The translations under genes were made by a program, and so were the position numbers. From contig NZ_JACIGJ010000013.1 in the NCBI RefSeq assembly GCF_014197855.1, positions 1 through 64,000 of the forward strand: 64,000 nt of DNA, read 5' to 3'. The DNA comes from Roseospira marina (GTDB lineage Bacteria > Pseudomonadota > Alphaproteobacteria > Rhodospirillales > Rhodospirillaceae). The first letter of the stretch is position 1. Each line of letters begins with the position of its first letter. The notes under the pieces are model-generated. The model did no database searches. It saw only the letters and a program-made list of their open reading frames with translations, and was not told where the DNA came from. Below, piece by piece: positions 8,144 to 16,104 of the stretch.

Positions 8144-9328
8144 CTACCGATTCAGCTCGCCCATCGCACGGTCGAGGCCGTCCAGGGTCAGCGGGAACAT
8201 GCGCCCGCCCATCACCCGTTCCAGCATCTGGATCGACTGGGTGTAGCGCCAGTGCGCCTCCGGCACCGGGTTCAGCCACGCGGCGTGGGGGAACTGGTCC
8301 AGCAGGCGGGTCATCCAGAGTTGCCCCGGCTCCTCGTTCCAATGCTCGACCGCGCCGCCGGCGTAGGCGATCTCGTACGGGCTCATGGACGCATCGCCCA
8401 CGATCACCAGCTTGTAGTCCTTGGGGTAGGTCCGCAGCACGTCCCAGGTGGGGATCTGCTCCTGCCAGCGGCGGCGGTTGTCGCGCCACAGCCCCTCGTA
8501 GACGCAGTTGTGGAAGTAGTAGTGCTCCAGGTGCTTGAACTCGGAGCGCGCGGCCGAAAACAGCTCCTCGCACACCCGGATGTGGTCGTCCATCGACCCG
8601 CCGACGTCGAGCAGCAGCAGGACCTTCACCGTATTGTGCCGTTCCGGCACCATTTTCAGGTCGAGCATGCCGCCCTGGTGCGCGGTCGAGCGGATGGTGT
8701 CGTCGAGGTCCAGCTCCGTCGCCGCGCCCTGACGGGCGAAGCGACGCAGCCGGCGCAGCGCGACCTTGATGTTGCGGGTGCCGATCTCCACCGAGTCGTC
8801 GAGGTCGCGGAACGTCCGCTTGTCCCACACCTTCACGGCGCGGCGGTGGCGGGAGCGATCCTGCCCGATACGGATGCCTTCCGGATTGTAGCCGTAGGCG
8901 CCGAACGGCGACGTGCCCTTGGTGCCGATCCACTTATTGCCGCCCTCGTGGCGCCCCTTCTGCTCCTCCAGGCGCTGGCGCAGGGTGTCCATCAGCTTTT
9001 CCCAGCCGCCCAGCGCCTCGACCTCCTTTTTCTCCTCCTCGGTCAGGAAGCGTTCGCCGAGCGCGCGCAGCCACGCCTCGGGGATCGCGGCGGTCTCGCC
9101 CGCCTCGCCCTCGGGCGCCTCCAGGCCCTTGAAGACCTGCGCGAACACCCGGTCGAACTTGTCCAGATTGCGCTCGTCCTTCACCAAGGTGGCGCGCGCC
9201 AGATAATAGAAGTCGTCCACGCTGTGTCCCGGCACCTGGGCCGCCGTCGCCTCCAGCAGCGTCAGATACTCGTTCAGCGACACCGGCACCTTGGCCTTGC
9301 GCAGATCGTAGAAGAGCGTGAGGAACAT
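8144..9328 (-). CDS. vWA domain protein, CoxE-like
   Basis: A 394-residue protein of the CoxE-like von Willebrand A family. The N-terminal half is the family-typical helical region (FLTLFYDLRKAKVPVSLNEY, YLARATLVKDERNLDKFDRVF). The C-terminal half is the vWA fold, with a metal-binding motif written DVGGSMD, so the first Ser of the usual DxSxS is Gly, as is common in this family. Such proteins usually work with a MoxR-type AAA ATPase to mature metalloenzymes or remodel complexes. No such ATPase is adjacent here. ATG 9328 was chosen because the family begins there; the frame remains open to 9457. Function in this cell is unknown. Confidence 0.88.
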   Translation of the reverse strand: MFLTLFYDLRKAKVPVSLNEYLTLLEATAAQVPGHSVDDFYYLARATLVKDERNLDKFDRVFAQVFKGLEAPEGEAGETAAIPEAWLRALGERFLTEEEKKEVEALGGWEKLMDTLRQRLEEQKGRHEGGNKWIGTKGTSPFGAYGYNPEGIRIGQDRSRHRRAVKVWDKRTFRDLDDSVEIGTRNIKVALRRLRRFARQGAATELDLDDTIRSTAHQGGMLDLKMVPERHNTVKVLLLLDVGGSMDDHIRVCEELFSAARSEFKHLEHYYFHNCVYEGLWRDNRRRWQEQIPTWDVLRTYPKDYKLVIVGDASMSPYEIAYAGGAVEHWNEEPGQLWMTRLLDQFPHAAWLNPVPEAHWRYTQSIQMLERVMGGRMFPLTLDGLDRAMGELNR

Positions 9329-9531
9329 GGGCGACGGATCCCGCTGCGTGTGACGCCTACGACGGACATGGGGACCAGTGTACGGGCCGCAAGGGCGGGC
9401 GGCAAAGGGGTGGGGGCAAAGGGGCGCGCACCGCCGACCGCGCGCGTCACGCCTCACCCTTTACGCTCCGGGTCAGGGGCACTATTGTCCCCCTCCCGTT
9501 TTGAAACGCTCAGAAGGACGGAGTTTTCGCC

Positions 9532-10657
9532 ATGCGCGCCGAAGCGCAAACCTTGGTCGACCAGATCCAGCAGTCAATGGCACTGCTGAGGAGGCATCTT
9601 TGACTGGGACAACGCTCTCAGACGCCTGGACGAACTGAACGCCCTCGTCGAGGACCCTACGCTGTGGGACAAGCCCGACGCGGCGCAGACCCTCATGCGC
9701 GAACGGACCCGGCTGGAGAACGCCGTGGCCGGCTTCCGCGCGCTGGAAACCGGGGTCGAGGACGCCATCACCCTGATCGAGTTGGGGGAGGCCGAAGACG
9801 ACGAGGAGTCCATCCAGGAGGGTGAAAACCAACTGCGCGCCCTGCGCGAGGACGCCGCCCGCCGCGAGCTGGAAAGCCTGCTGTCCGGCGAGGCCGACGG
9901 CAACGACTGCTACCTCGAAGTCCACGCCGGCGCCGGCGGCACCGAGGCGCAGGACTGGGCGCGCATGATGCAGCGCATGTATGCCCGCTGGGCGGAGGCC
10001 CAGGGCTACAGCGTGGACTACATCGAAGAAAGCGAGGGCGAAGAAGCCGGCATCAAGTCCTGCACCATGCAGATCAAGGGCACCAATGCCTACGGGTGGC
10101 TGAAGACGGAAAGCGGCGTGCACCGGCTGGTGCGCATCTCGCCCTACGACAGCTCGGCCCGGCGGCACACCAGCTTCGCCTCGGTCTGGGTCTATCCGGT
10201 GATCGACGATTCCATCGACATCGTCATCGAGGACAAGGACTGCCGCATCGACACCTATCGCGCCTCCGGCGCCGGCGGCCAGCACGTCAACCGGACCGAC
10301 AGCGCGGTGCGTATTACCCACTTGCCGTCCGGCATCGTGGTGCAATGCCAGTCGCAGCGGTCGCAGCACCAGAACAAGGCGTTCGCCTGGGACATGCTGC
10401 GGTCCCGCCTGTATGAGGCGGAATTGCAGCGGCGCGAGGCGGAAGCGCAGGCGCTGGCCGATTCCAAGTCGGACATCGGTTGGGGCCACCAGATCCGCTC
10501 GTACGTGTTGCAGCCCTATCAGATGGTGAAGGACCTGCGCACCAACGTGGAGACGTCCGACACCCAAGGCGTGCTCGACGGCGACCTGGACCGCTTCATG
10601 GCGGCCGCGCTGGCGGCCCGGGTGGAGGCAACCACGGACGCAGCGGCGTCGGCCTGA
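9532..10657 (+). CDS. prfB: Peptide chain release factor 2, programmed +1 frameshift
   Basis: Recognises UGA and UAA stop codons and releases the finished peptide. The gene is read in two frames: 23 codons from ATG 9532 to CTT at 9598-9600, an in-frame TGA at 9601-9603, then +1 to GAC at 9602 and on to 10657, giving about 374 residues. The site CTT-TGA-C and an internal AGGAGG three bases before CTT match the classic RF2 autoregulatory frameshift. The catalytic GGQ is at about 248-250. The stop-codon recognition tripeptide, SPF in E. coli, reads SPY here (about 203-205) in [16 protein letters not shown] simple frame finder would wrongly start the gene at 9695. Confidence 0.97.
9589..9604 (+). 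promoter_or_regulatory. RF2 programmed frameshift site
   Basis: AGGAGG at 9589-9594 acts as an internal Shine-Dalgarno sequence. It is followed after three bases by the slippery CTT and the TGA stop, then C. When RF2 is scarce, the ribosome pauses at TGA and slips +1, so RF2 controls its own synthesis. Motif order and spacing match the E. coli prototype. Confidence 0.95.
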
Positions 10658-10675
10658 TTTGGGGGCGGACGCGCG

Positions 10676-11545
10676 ATGAACAGCCTGATCGTCGGCGCCG
10701 CCACGGTTTTGGTGGCCACCTATGTCGGCGTCGGCGCGCTGCTGTACACGTTCCAGGACCGGCTGATGTTCCAGCCGGGGCCGCCCCCGCCCCCACCGTC
10801 CGAGACCCCCGCGCCGGAACTGACCCCGGTCACGGTGACCACGGCGGACGGGCTGGACCTGATGTCCTGGTACGCCCCACCGCCGCCGGACGGGCGCGGC
10901 CGGGTGGTGGTCTACTTCCACGGCAACGCCGGAACCCTCGCCGACCGTGCCCACAAGGCGCGCGCGCTGCTCGATCGGGGGCTCGGCGTGATGCTGGTCG
11001 GGTACCGGGGCTACAACGGCAACCCGGGCGATCCCAGCGAAGCGGGGTTCCGGGAGGACGGCCGCGCCGCCCTCGCCTTCCTGGAGGCGCAGGGGTTCGG
11101 CCCCGAGCAGCGCGTGCATTACGGCGAATCCATCGGCTCCGGAACCGCCCTGCCCCTGGCGGTGGAGGCCGGCGCCGCTGCCGTCGTGCTGGAGGGCGGC
11201 TTCACGTCCATGCGCGCCGTCGCCCAGGGCCAGTACCCGCTGTATCCGGCCGGGCTGCTGGTCCGGCACCCCTTCGACAACGTGGCGGCGGTTCAGAGCC
11301 TGAAGGCGCCGCTGCTGGTGCTGCACGGCGAGCACGACGATCTGGTGCCCGTCGCCATGGGCCGGCGCCTGCTGGAGATCGCGCGCGCGGCCGGCAACCC
11401 CCGGGCGGAAGGGGTGTTCTTCCCCGACGGCAACCACGTCGACCTGATCGAGCACGGCGCCATGGAGCGGCTCGTGCGGTTTCTGGACACCCTGCCGCCT
11501 CCACCCGCCTCGGCCCCAGTTATTCCGGGCGGGGTGGCGCGCTGA
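10676..11545 (+). CDS. Membrane-anchored alpha/beta hydrolase
   Basis: A 289-residue serine hydrolase related to the BEM46/YfhR (ABHD13-like) group. A hydrophobic N-terminal segment (about residues 5-25) is a probable membrane anchor or signal, followed by a proline-rich linker. The fold shows the oxyanion-hole motif YFHGNAG, the nucleophile elbow GESIGSG, an Asp in LVLHGEHDDLVP and the catalytic His in PDGNHVDL. The substrate is unknown; peptidase, esterase or thioesterase activity are all possible. It starts 18 bases after prfB, so the two may be cotranscribed. Its 3' end overlaps the convergent threonine ammonia-lyase gene by 26 bases. Confidence 0.88.
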   Translation: MNSLIVGAATVLVATYVGVGALLYTFQDRLMFQPGPPPPPPSETPAPELTPVTVTTADGLDLMSWYAPPPPDGRGRVVVYFHGNAGTLADRAHKARALLDRGLGVMLVGYRGYNGNPGDPSEAGFREDGRAALAFLEAQGFGPEQRVHYGESIGSGTALPLAVEAGAAAVVLEGGFTSMRAVAQGQYPLYPAGLLVRHPFDNVAAVQSLKAPLLVLHGEHDDLVPVAMGRRLLEIARAAGNPRAEGVFFPDGNHVDLIEHGAMERLVRFLDTLPPPPASAPVIPGGVAR

Positions 11546-12773
11546 TGTGCCAGACCCGATAGCCGGCGTCCCGGATCGCCTGGGCGATCTCCTCCAGGTG
11601 GGCGCGGCCCTGAGTCTCGACCGTGAACGACAGGTCCGTGCACTTCGCGGACATTGTCGGAAGTAGCCGGTTGTGTGCCAGCTCGATCACATTACCGTCC
11701 TTGGCGGCGATGATCGCGGCGACGGCGGCAAGCTGCCCCGGCGTGTCGGTGGCCTCCACGGACAGCGTGCCCAGCCGGCCGTCCTGGGTCAGACCGCGCA
11801 GGATCACGGACGCGAGCGTCCGCGGATCAATGTTACCGCCCGACAGCACCAGCCCGACCCGCCGGCCGCGGAAACGCTCCGGATCGGCCAGGATGGCGGC
11901 CAGACTGGCCGCGCCAGCCCCTTCCGCCACGGTCTTTTCGACGTTGAGATACAGGTTGATGGCACGTTCGATCACCTTTTCGCGCACCACCACCACATCG
12001 ACCCCGTGCTGGGCCAGGATCTGGCGCGCCGCCGGACTGGGCGTCTTGACCGCGATGCCCTCCGCCACGCTTTGCCCCCCGACCAGGGAGGGCCGACCCG
12101 CAAGAGCATCGGCCATGGCGGGATAGAACTCCGTCTGCACCCCCACGATCTCGATGTCCGGCCGGATGGCGCGGGCCGCCGTGACCATACCGCCGATCAG
12201 GCCGCCGCCCCCCACGGGCACGATGATGACGTCAAGGTCGGGCACCTCTGCCAGCATCTCCAACGCCACCGTGCCCTGCCCCGCCATGATGCGCGGATCA
12301 TCATAGGGATGGATGAAGGTTAAGCCCTCTTCCTCCATGATCTCCCGGCCCCGGGGCATCGACTCGGCCAGAGTGTCGCCCGCCAGGGCGACGCGCGCCC
12401 CCAAGGCCCGGGTGTTTTTGACCTTCACGAACGGCGTGTTGACCGGCATCACGATCACCGACGGCACGCCCAAACGGCTCGCGTGGTACGCCACGCCCTG
12501 GGCGTGGTTGCCCGCCGAGACGGCGATCACGCCCGCCTTGCGCTGCGCCTCCGTCAGGTCGAGCAGCCGATTCAGCGCCCCCCGGTCCTTGAACGCGGCG
12601 GTGAATTGCAGGTTCTCGAACTTAATGAAAATCTCGGCCCCCGTCACATCGGACAGCGTCCGCGACGGCAGGAACGGCGTCGGCGGGACCGCGTCCGCGA
12701 TCCGCGTGGCGGCGGCGCGCACATCGTCCACGGTAATGGTCCACGGCTGGGCGTCCGGGGGGGTGTCGGGCAT
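11520..12773 (-). CDS. Threonine ammonia-lyase with C-terminal ACT domain
   Basis: A 417-residue PLP enzyme that deaminates threonine to 2-oxobutyrate, feeding isoleucine synthesis or threonine breakdown. The catalytic domain has the cofactor lysine in FTAAFKDRGALNRL, the substrate loop SAGNHAQG and the phosphate-binding PVGGGGLIGG. From about residue 335 there is one ACT-type regulatory domain (LGTLSVEATDTPGQLAAVAAI). This is the medium form, shorter than E. coli IlvA, which has two ACT-like units. ATG 12773 is preceded by GGAGAG; the frame remains open far upstream, but that extension is not family sequence. It could be called ilvA or tdcB; the sequence alone does not decide whether it is biosynthetic. 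Confidence 0.93.
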   Translation of the reverse strand: MPDTPPDAQPWTITVDDVRAAATRIADAVPPTPFLPSRTLSDVTGAEIFIKFENLQFTAAFKDRGALNRLLDLTEAQRKAGVIAVSAGNHAQGVAYHASRLGVPSVIVMPVNTPFVKVKNTRALGARVALAGDTLAESMPRGREIMEEEGLTFIHPYDDPRIMAGQGTVALEMLAEVPDLDVIIVPVGGGGLIGGMVTAARAIRPDIEIVGVQTEFYPAMADALAGRPSLVGGQSVAEGIAVKTPSPAARQILAQHGVDVVVVREKVIERAINLYLNVEKTVAEGAGAASLAAILADPERFRGRRVGLVLSGGNIDPRTLASVILRGLTQDGRLGTLSVEATDTPGQLAAVAAIIAAKDGNVIELAHNRLLPTMSAKCTDLSFTVETQGRAHLEEIAQAIRDAGYRVWHISAPPRPE

Positions 12774-13056
12774 GGGTCGAGTCTCTCCGATGACAGAACG
12801 AACGGCCGGGAAGAGTACGAAGGCGGCGGGGGCGTTGAAAAGGCTGGGCGCGACATGCGCCCCCTGAAAACCCCGCATGGGAGCCCCGACCGACGGCTGA
12901 CCGACGCGCGATTGCCGCCGAGCATACCCCTGGACAGTTGCCGCGGGGGTGGCAAGACCTTTAGACAGACAGTGATACACAACGGCGCGTGTCCGTCCCG
13001 GGCCCGCGTCCCCTGCCACTCTAGCGGCATCGGCCGCAGGAAAGGTCAATGGGACA

Positions 13057-14403
13057 ATGGACATTTCAGAATTTCTTGGACAGGTAAGCGGGTTTGTCTG
13101 GGGCCCCGTGATGCTGGTCCTTCTTCTGGGCGCGGGCCTGTACCTGACGCTCGGCTTAGCATTTCTTCCCCAGCGCAAACTGTTCTACGGCTTCCGCCTC
13201 ATGGTGGGCGGCCGCAAGGTCGCGGCCGGCCACGAGGGTGAAATCACGCCCTTCCAGGCTCTGACCACCGCGCTGTCCGCCACCATCGGCACCGGCAACA
13301 TCGCCGGTGTCGCCACCGCCATCTTCCTGGGCGGCCCCGGCGCCGTGTTCTGGATGTGGCTGACCGCCCTGGTCGGCATGGCGACGAAGTACGCCGAGGC
13401 CGTGCTCGCGGTGCGCTACCGCGAAACCGACGCGAACGGGCGCTACGTCGGCGGCCCGATGTACTACATCCGCAACGGCCTGGGCCGACGCTGGGCCTGG
13501 CTGGGCTGGCTGTTCGCGCTGTTCGCCACCATCGCCGCGTTCGGCATCGGCAACACCGTGCAGTCCAACTCGGTCGCGCAGGCGCTGGAAGGCACCGTCG
13601 GCATTCCGACGCTGGCCACCGGCCTTGTCCTGGCCGCGCTGACCTTCATGGTCATCATCGGCGGTGTGAAGCGAATCGGCAGTGTCGCCGAGCATCTCGT
13701 GCCCCTGATGGCCGTGCTCTACATCATCAGCGCGCTGACGATCCTGGGCGTCAACTACGCCGATGTTCCGGCCGCCCTGTCGCTGATCTTCACGGACGCC
13801 TTCACCGGAACGGCAGCCGCGGGCGGTTTCGCCGGCGCCGGCGTCATGGCCGCCATCCGCTTCGGTGTCGCACGCGGCGTGTTCTCCAACGAGGCCGGCC
13901 TGGGCAGCGCGCCCATCGCCCATGCCGCGGCGAAGACCAATGACCCGGTGCGTCAGGGCTGCGTGGCCATGCTCGGCACGTTCATCGACACCATCCTGGT
14001 CTGCACCATGACCGCCCTCGTCATCCTGACCACGGGCGCCTGGACCAGCGGCCAGACGGGGGCCGAACTGTCGGCGCTGGCGTTCGACACCGGCCTGCCC
14101 GGCGGCGACTGGATCGTGACCATCGGGCTGGTCGTGTTTGCCTTCACCACCATTCTGGGCTGGAGCTACTACGGCGAACGCGCGGCGCAGTTCATTTTCG
14201 GCCCGAAGGTCGTGCTGCCGTTCCGCCTGCTGTGGGTCGTGGGCGTCGTTGTCGGCGCCGTCGGAAACCTGGGCCTGATCTGGACCGTGGCCGACATCAT
14301 GAACGCGCTGATGGCGATTCCGAACCTGATCGCCCTGATCGCCCTGAGCGGCACCGTGTTCGCGGTCAGCCGCACCTACTTCAAGTCTCTGCCGGAGAAG
14401 TAA
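13057..14403 (+). CDS. Sodium:alanine/glycine symporter (AGCS family)
   Basis: A 448-residue inner-membrane carrier with about ten to eleven hydrophobic segments. It takes up alanine or glycine with Na+. Family signatures are clear: LSATIGTGNIAGVATAI after the first segments, the MWLTALVGMATKYAEAVLAVRYRE region, and FSNEAGLGSAPIAHAAAKT in the middle of the protein. The gene is divergent from threonine ammonia-lyase across a 283-base gap, so shared amino-acid-related control is possible. A GC-rich hairpin follows the stop codon. Confidence 0.94.
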   Translation: MDISEFLGQVSGFVWGPVMLVLLLGAGLYLTLGLAFLPQRKLFYGFRLMVGGRKVAAGHEGEITPFQALTTALSATIGTGNIAGVATAIFLGGPGAVFWMWLTALVGMATKYAEAVLAVRYRETDANGRYVGGPMYYIRNGLGRRWAWLGWLFALFATIAAFGIGNTVQSNSVAQALEGTVGIPTLATGLVLAALTFMVIIGGVKRIGSVAEHLVPLMAVLYIISALTILGVNYADVPAALSLIFTDAFTGTAAAGGFAGAGVMAAIRFGVARGVFSNEAGLGSAPIAHAAAKTNDPVRQGCVAMLGTFIDTILVCTMTALVILTTGAWTSGQTGAELSALAFDTGLPGGDWIVTIGLVVFAFTTILGWSYYGERAAQFIFGPKVVLPFRLLWVVGVVVGAVGNLGLIWTVADIMNALMAIPNLIALIALSGTVFAVSRTYFKSLPEK

Positions 14404-14413
14404 GCGGACGCGG

Positions 14414-14451
14414 CGGACCCGGGGCGCGGCCAGCCGCCGTCCCCGGGTCCG
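14414..14451. terminator. GC hairpin between convergent genes, probable bidirectional terminator
   Basis: An exact 11-base stem (CGGACCCGGGG with CCCCGGGTCCG) around a 16-base loop lies between the stop of the symporter gene and the stop of the convergent CheZ-like gene. There is no T-run, so it may act with Rho or simply protect the 3' ends. Confidence 0.5.
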
Positions 14452-14465
14452 TCGGACGGCTTGGC

Positions 14466-14948
14466 TCACCGATTGTGCAACAGGCGATCGACGTCCGCCT
14501 GGGTCAGCCCCTTCTCGCCGTCCTCCCCGGCATCCGCGCCATCCCCAGCGTCGCGGGCCGGCACGGGTGTCGGACGGGGACTGGTGGGGGCGCTGGAGCG
14601 CGGCCCCAACCGGAACGGCCCACCGCGCAGCGTCGTCAGGCGGGACAACAGGCCCCGCACGCGCCGGATCCGTTGCCCGGTCACGTCCTGAAACGCGCAG
14701 GTCTCCATAATCGCTTCGATGCGCAGCCGCGTCGCGGCATCCGGCGCATGCGCCATCAGCAGTTCGGCCAGCCCGAGAATGCGGTTGGTTGCACTTTCCT
14801 GCTCCGCCAAGACGGACTCGAGTTGAGCCACCGCCGCATGCAACGCGGCGTCCACCGCCCGCGGATCGTCGAGCGACGGCGGCCGCCGCCGTCCCGATCG
14901 CGTCAGGCTCCCGGACCCCGACCTTGAGCGGCCCGCCCTGTCAGCCAT
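14466..14948 (-). CDS. CheZ-like protein phosphatase, short
   Basis: A 160-residue protein with the CheZ catalytic signature: ETCAFQDVTGQRI contains Asp88 and Gln92 with the four-residue spacing of E. coli D143/Q147, which remove phosphate from CheY. The last residues, TQADVDRLL, look like the CheY-P-binding peptide found at the C-terminus of CheZ and the N-terminus of FliM. Between them is a proline- and acid-rich linker, and the N-terminus is basic and disordered. It is shorter than E. coli CheZ (214 residues), having lost part of the helical hairpin. Its ATG overlaps the last codons of rodA (ATGGCTGA), so it should be translationally coupled to the rod-shape operon. The motif match is strong; activity is an inference. 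Confidence 0.82.
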   Translation of the reverse strand: MADRAGRSRSGSGSLTRSGRRRPPSLDDPRAVDAALHAAVAQLESVLAEQESATNRILGLAELLMAHAPDAATRLRIEAIMETCAFQDVTGQRIRRVRGLLSRLTTLRGGPFRLGPRSSAPTSPRPTPVPARDAGDGADAGEDGEKGLTQADVDRLLHNR

Positions 14949-16104
14949 CGTCGTAGGCTCCGCGCCGTCCGATCTGCACATCCCGGTGGACCCAGACGCT
15001 CATCAGCAGGCCGAAGGCGATCATCAGGGTCAGCATGGCCGTACCGCCATAGGAGACCAGCGGCAAGGGCACCCCGACCACCGGGATCAGCCCCATCACC
15101 ATGGCGACGTTGATGAACACGTACAGAAAGAAGGTCGAGGTCACACCGATGGCCACCAGCCGCCCGAACTGATTGCGCGCCCGGATGGCGATGCCCATCC
15201 CATAGGCCAGCACCAGGACGTACAGAACCAGCAAGCCCATGCCGGCAAACATGCCGAATTCCTCGGCCAGCATGACGAAAATAAAATCCGTCTGCTTCTC
15301 CGGCAGGAAGTTCAGGTGGCTCTGGGTCCCTTGAAGGAAGCCCTTACCCATCATTCCGCCAGAGCCCAACGCGATCTTGGACTGAAGGATATGGTAGCCG
15401 GCCCCCAACGGATCGCGCTCCGGATGGATAAAGGTCAGGACCCGGTCCTTCTGGTAGTCATGCAGGAATTGCCAGGCGACCGGGATCGTACCCAACCCCG
15501 CGACCAGAACCACGCCGAACAGCCACAGCCGCACCCCGGCGGCGAAGAACAGCACCCCCCCGCCGGCCAGCAGCATCAACGCCGTGCCCAAGTCCGGCTG
15601 CTTCAGCACCAGCGCCACCGGCGCCAGCGCCAGCAGGGCCGGCCCGATCAGGTACAAGGGCCGCGCCACATCCTGAAGGTCCGCGCCGTGGAAAAACCGC
15701 GCCAGCGCCAGCACCAGGGCCACCTTCATCAGTTCGGACGGCTGAAGTTGGAAAAAGCCCAGGTCGATCCACCGCTGGGCGCCCATCCCGATGGTGCCCT
15801 TGATCTCCACGGCCACCAGCAGGACGAACGCCAGCGCATAGAGCCAGTAGGCGTAGCGCATCCACTGCCGGATATCGACCAGAGCAATGGTCACCAGCAA
15901 CACCAGCCCAACCCCGAAGCGCGCGATATGCCGCGACGCCCAGGGCTCCATGTTGCCGTTGGCGGCGGAGTACAGCATGAGGACGCCGATCCCGGCGAGA
16001 GTGCCGATCAGGAACAGCAGCGACCAGCTCATCTGCCAGAGCTTTTCGCCCAGCGTCATTTCGCCCCGGCGCAAACGCGCCGTCATCAAGCCGTCGTTGA
16101 TCAT
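14941..16104 (-). CDS. rodA: Peptidoglycan glycosyltransferase RodA
   Basis: A SEDS-family enzyme of 387 residues that polymerises lipid II into glycan strands for the elongating side wall, in complex with PBP2. About ten membrane segments are visible. Family marks include the GAQRWI motif, FQLQPSELMKV with the conserved region near the catalytic site, the loop Asp/Glu-containing segment EFGMFAG and the C-terminal GLIPVVGVPLPLVSYGG. The ATG overlaps the mrdA stop by four bases (ATGA). The downstream CheZ-like gene overlaps its 3' end. Also known as mrdB. Confidence 0.96.
   Translation of the reverse strand: MINDGLMTARLRRGEMTLGEKLWQMSWSLLFLIGTLAGIGVLMLYSAANGNMEPWASRHIARFGVGLVLLVTIALVDIRQWMRYAYWLYALAFVLLVAVEIKGTIGMGAQRWIDLGFFQLQPSELMKVALVLALARFFHGADLQDVARPLYLIGPALLALAPVALVLKQPDLGTALMLLAGGGVLFFAAGVRLWLFGVVLVAGLGTIPVAWQFLHDYQKDRVLTFIHPERDPLGAGYHILQSKIALGSGGMMGKGFLQGTQSHLNFLPEKQTDFIFVMLAEEFGMFAGMGLLVLYVLVLAYGMGIAIRARNQFGRLVAIGVTSTFFLYVFINVAMVMGLIPVVGVPLPLVSYGGTAMLTLMIAFGLLMSVWVHRDVQIGRRGAYDDG

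Noticed and set aside
4923-8933. A very long open frame on the minus strand, over 1300 codons, opposite the aminotransferase and hemA.
   Set aside because: It runs antisense to two strongly recognised genes, is His/Arg/Gly-rich like a shadow of GC-rich codons, and has no family or ribosome-binding site.
9482-11455. A long minus-strand frame opposite prfB and the hydrolase.
   Set aside because: It is antisense to well-supported genes and has the composition of a mirror frame.
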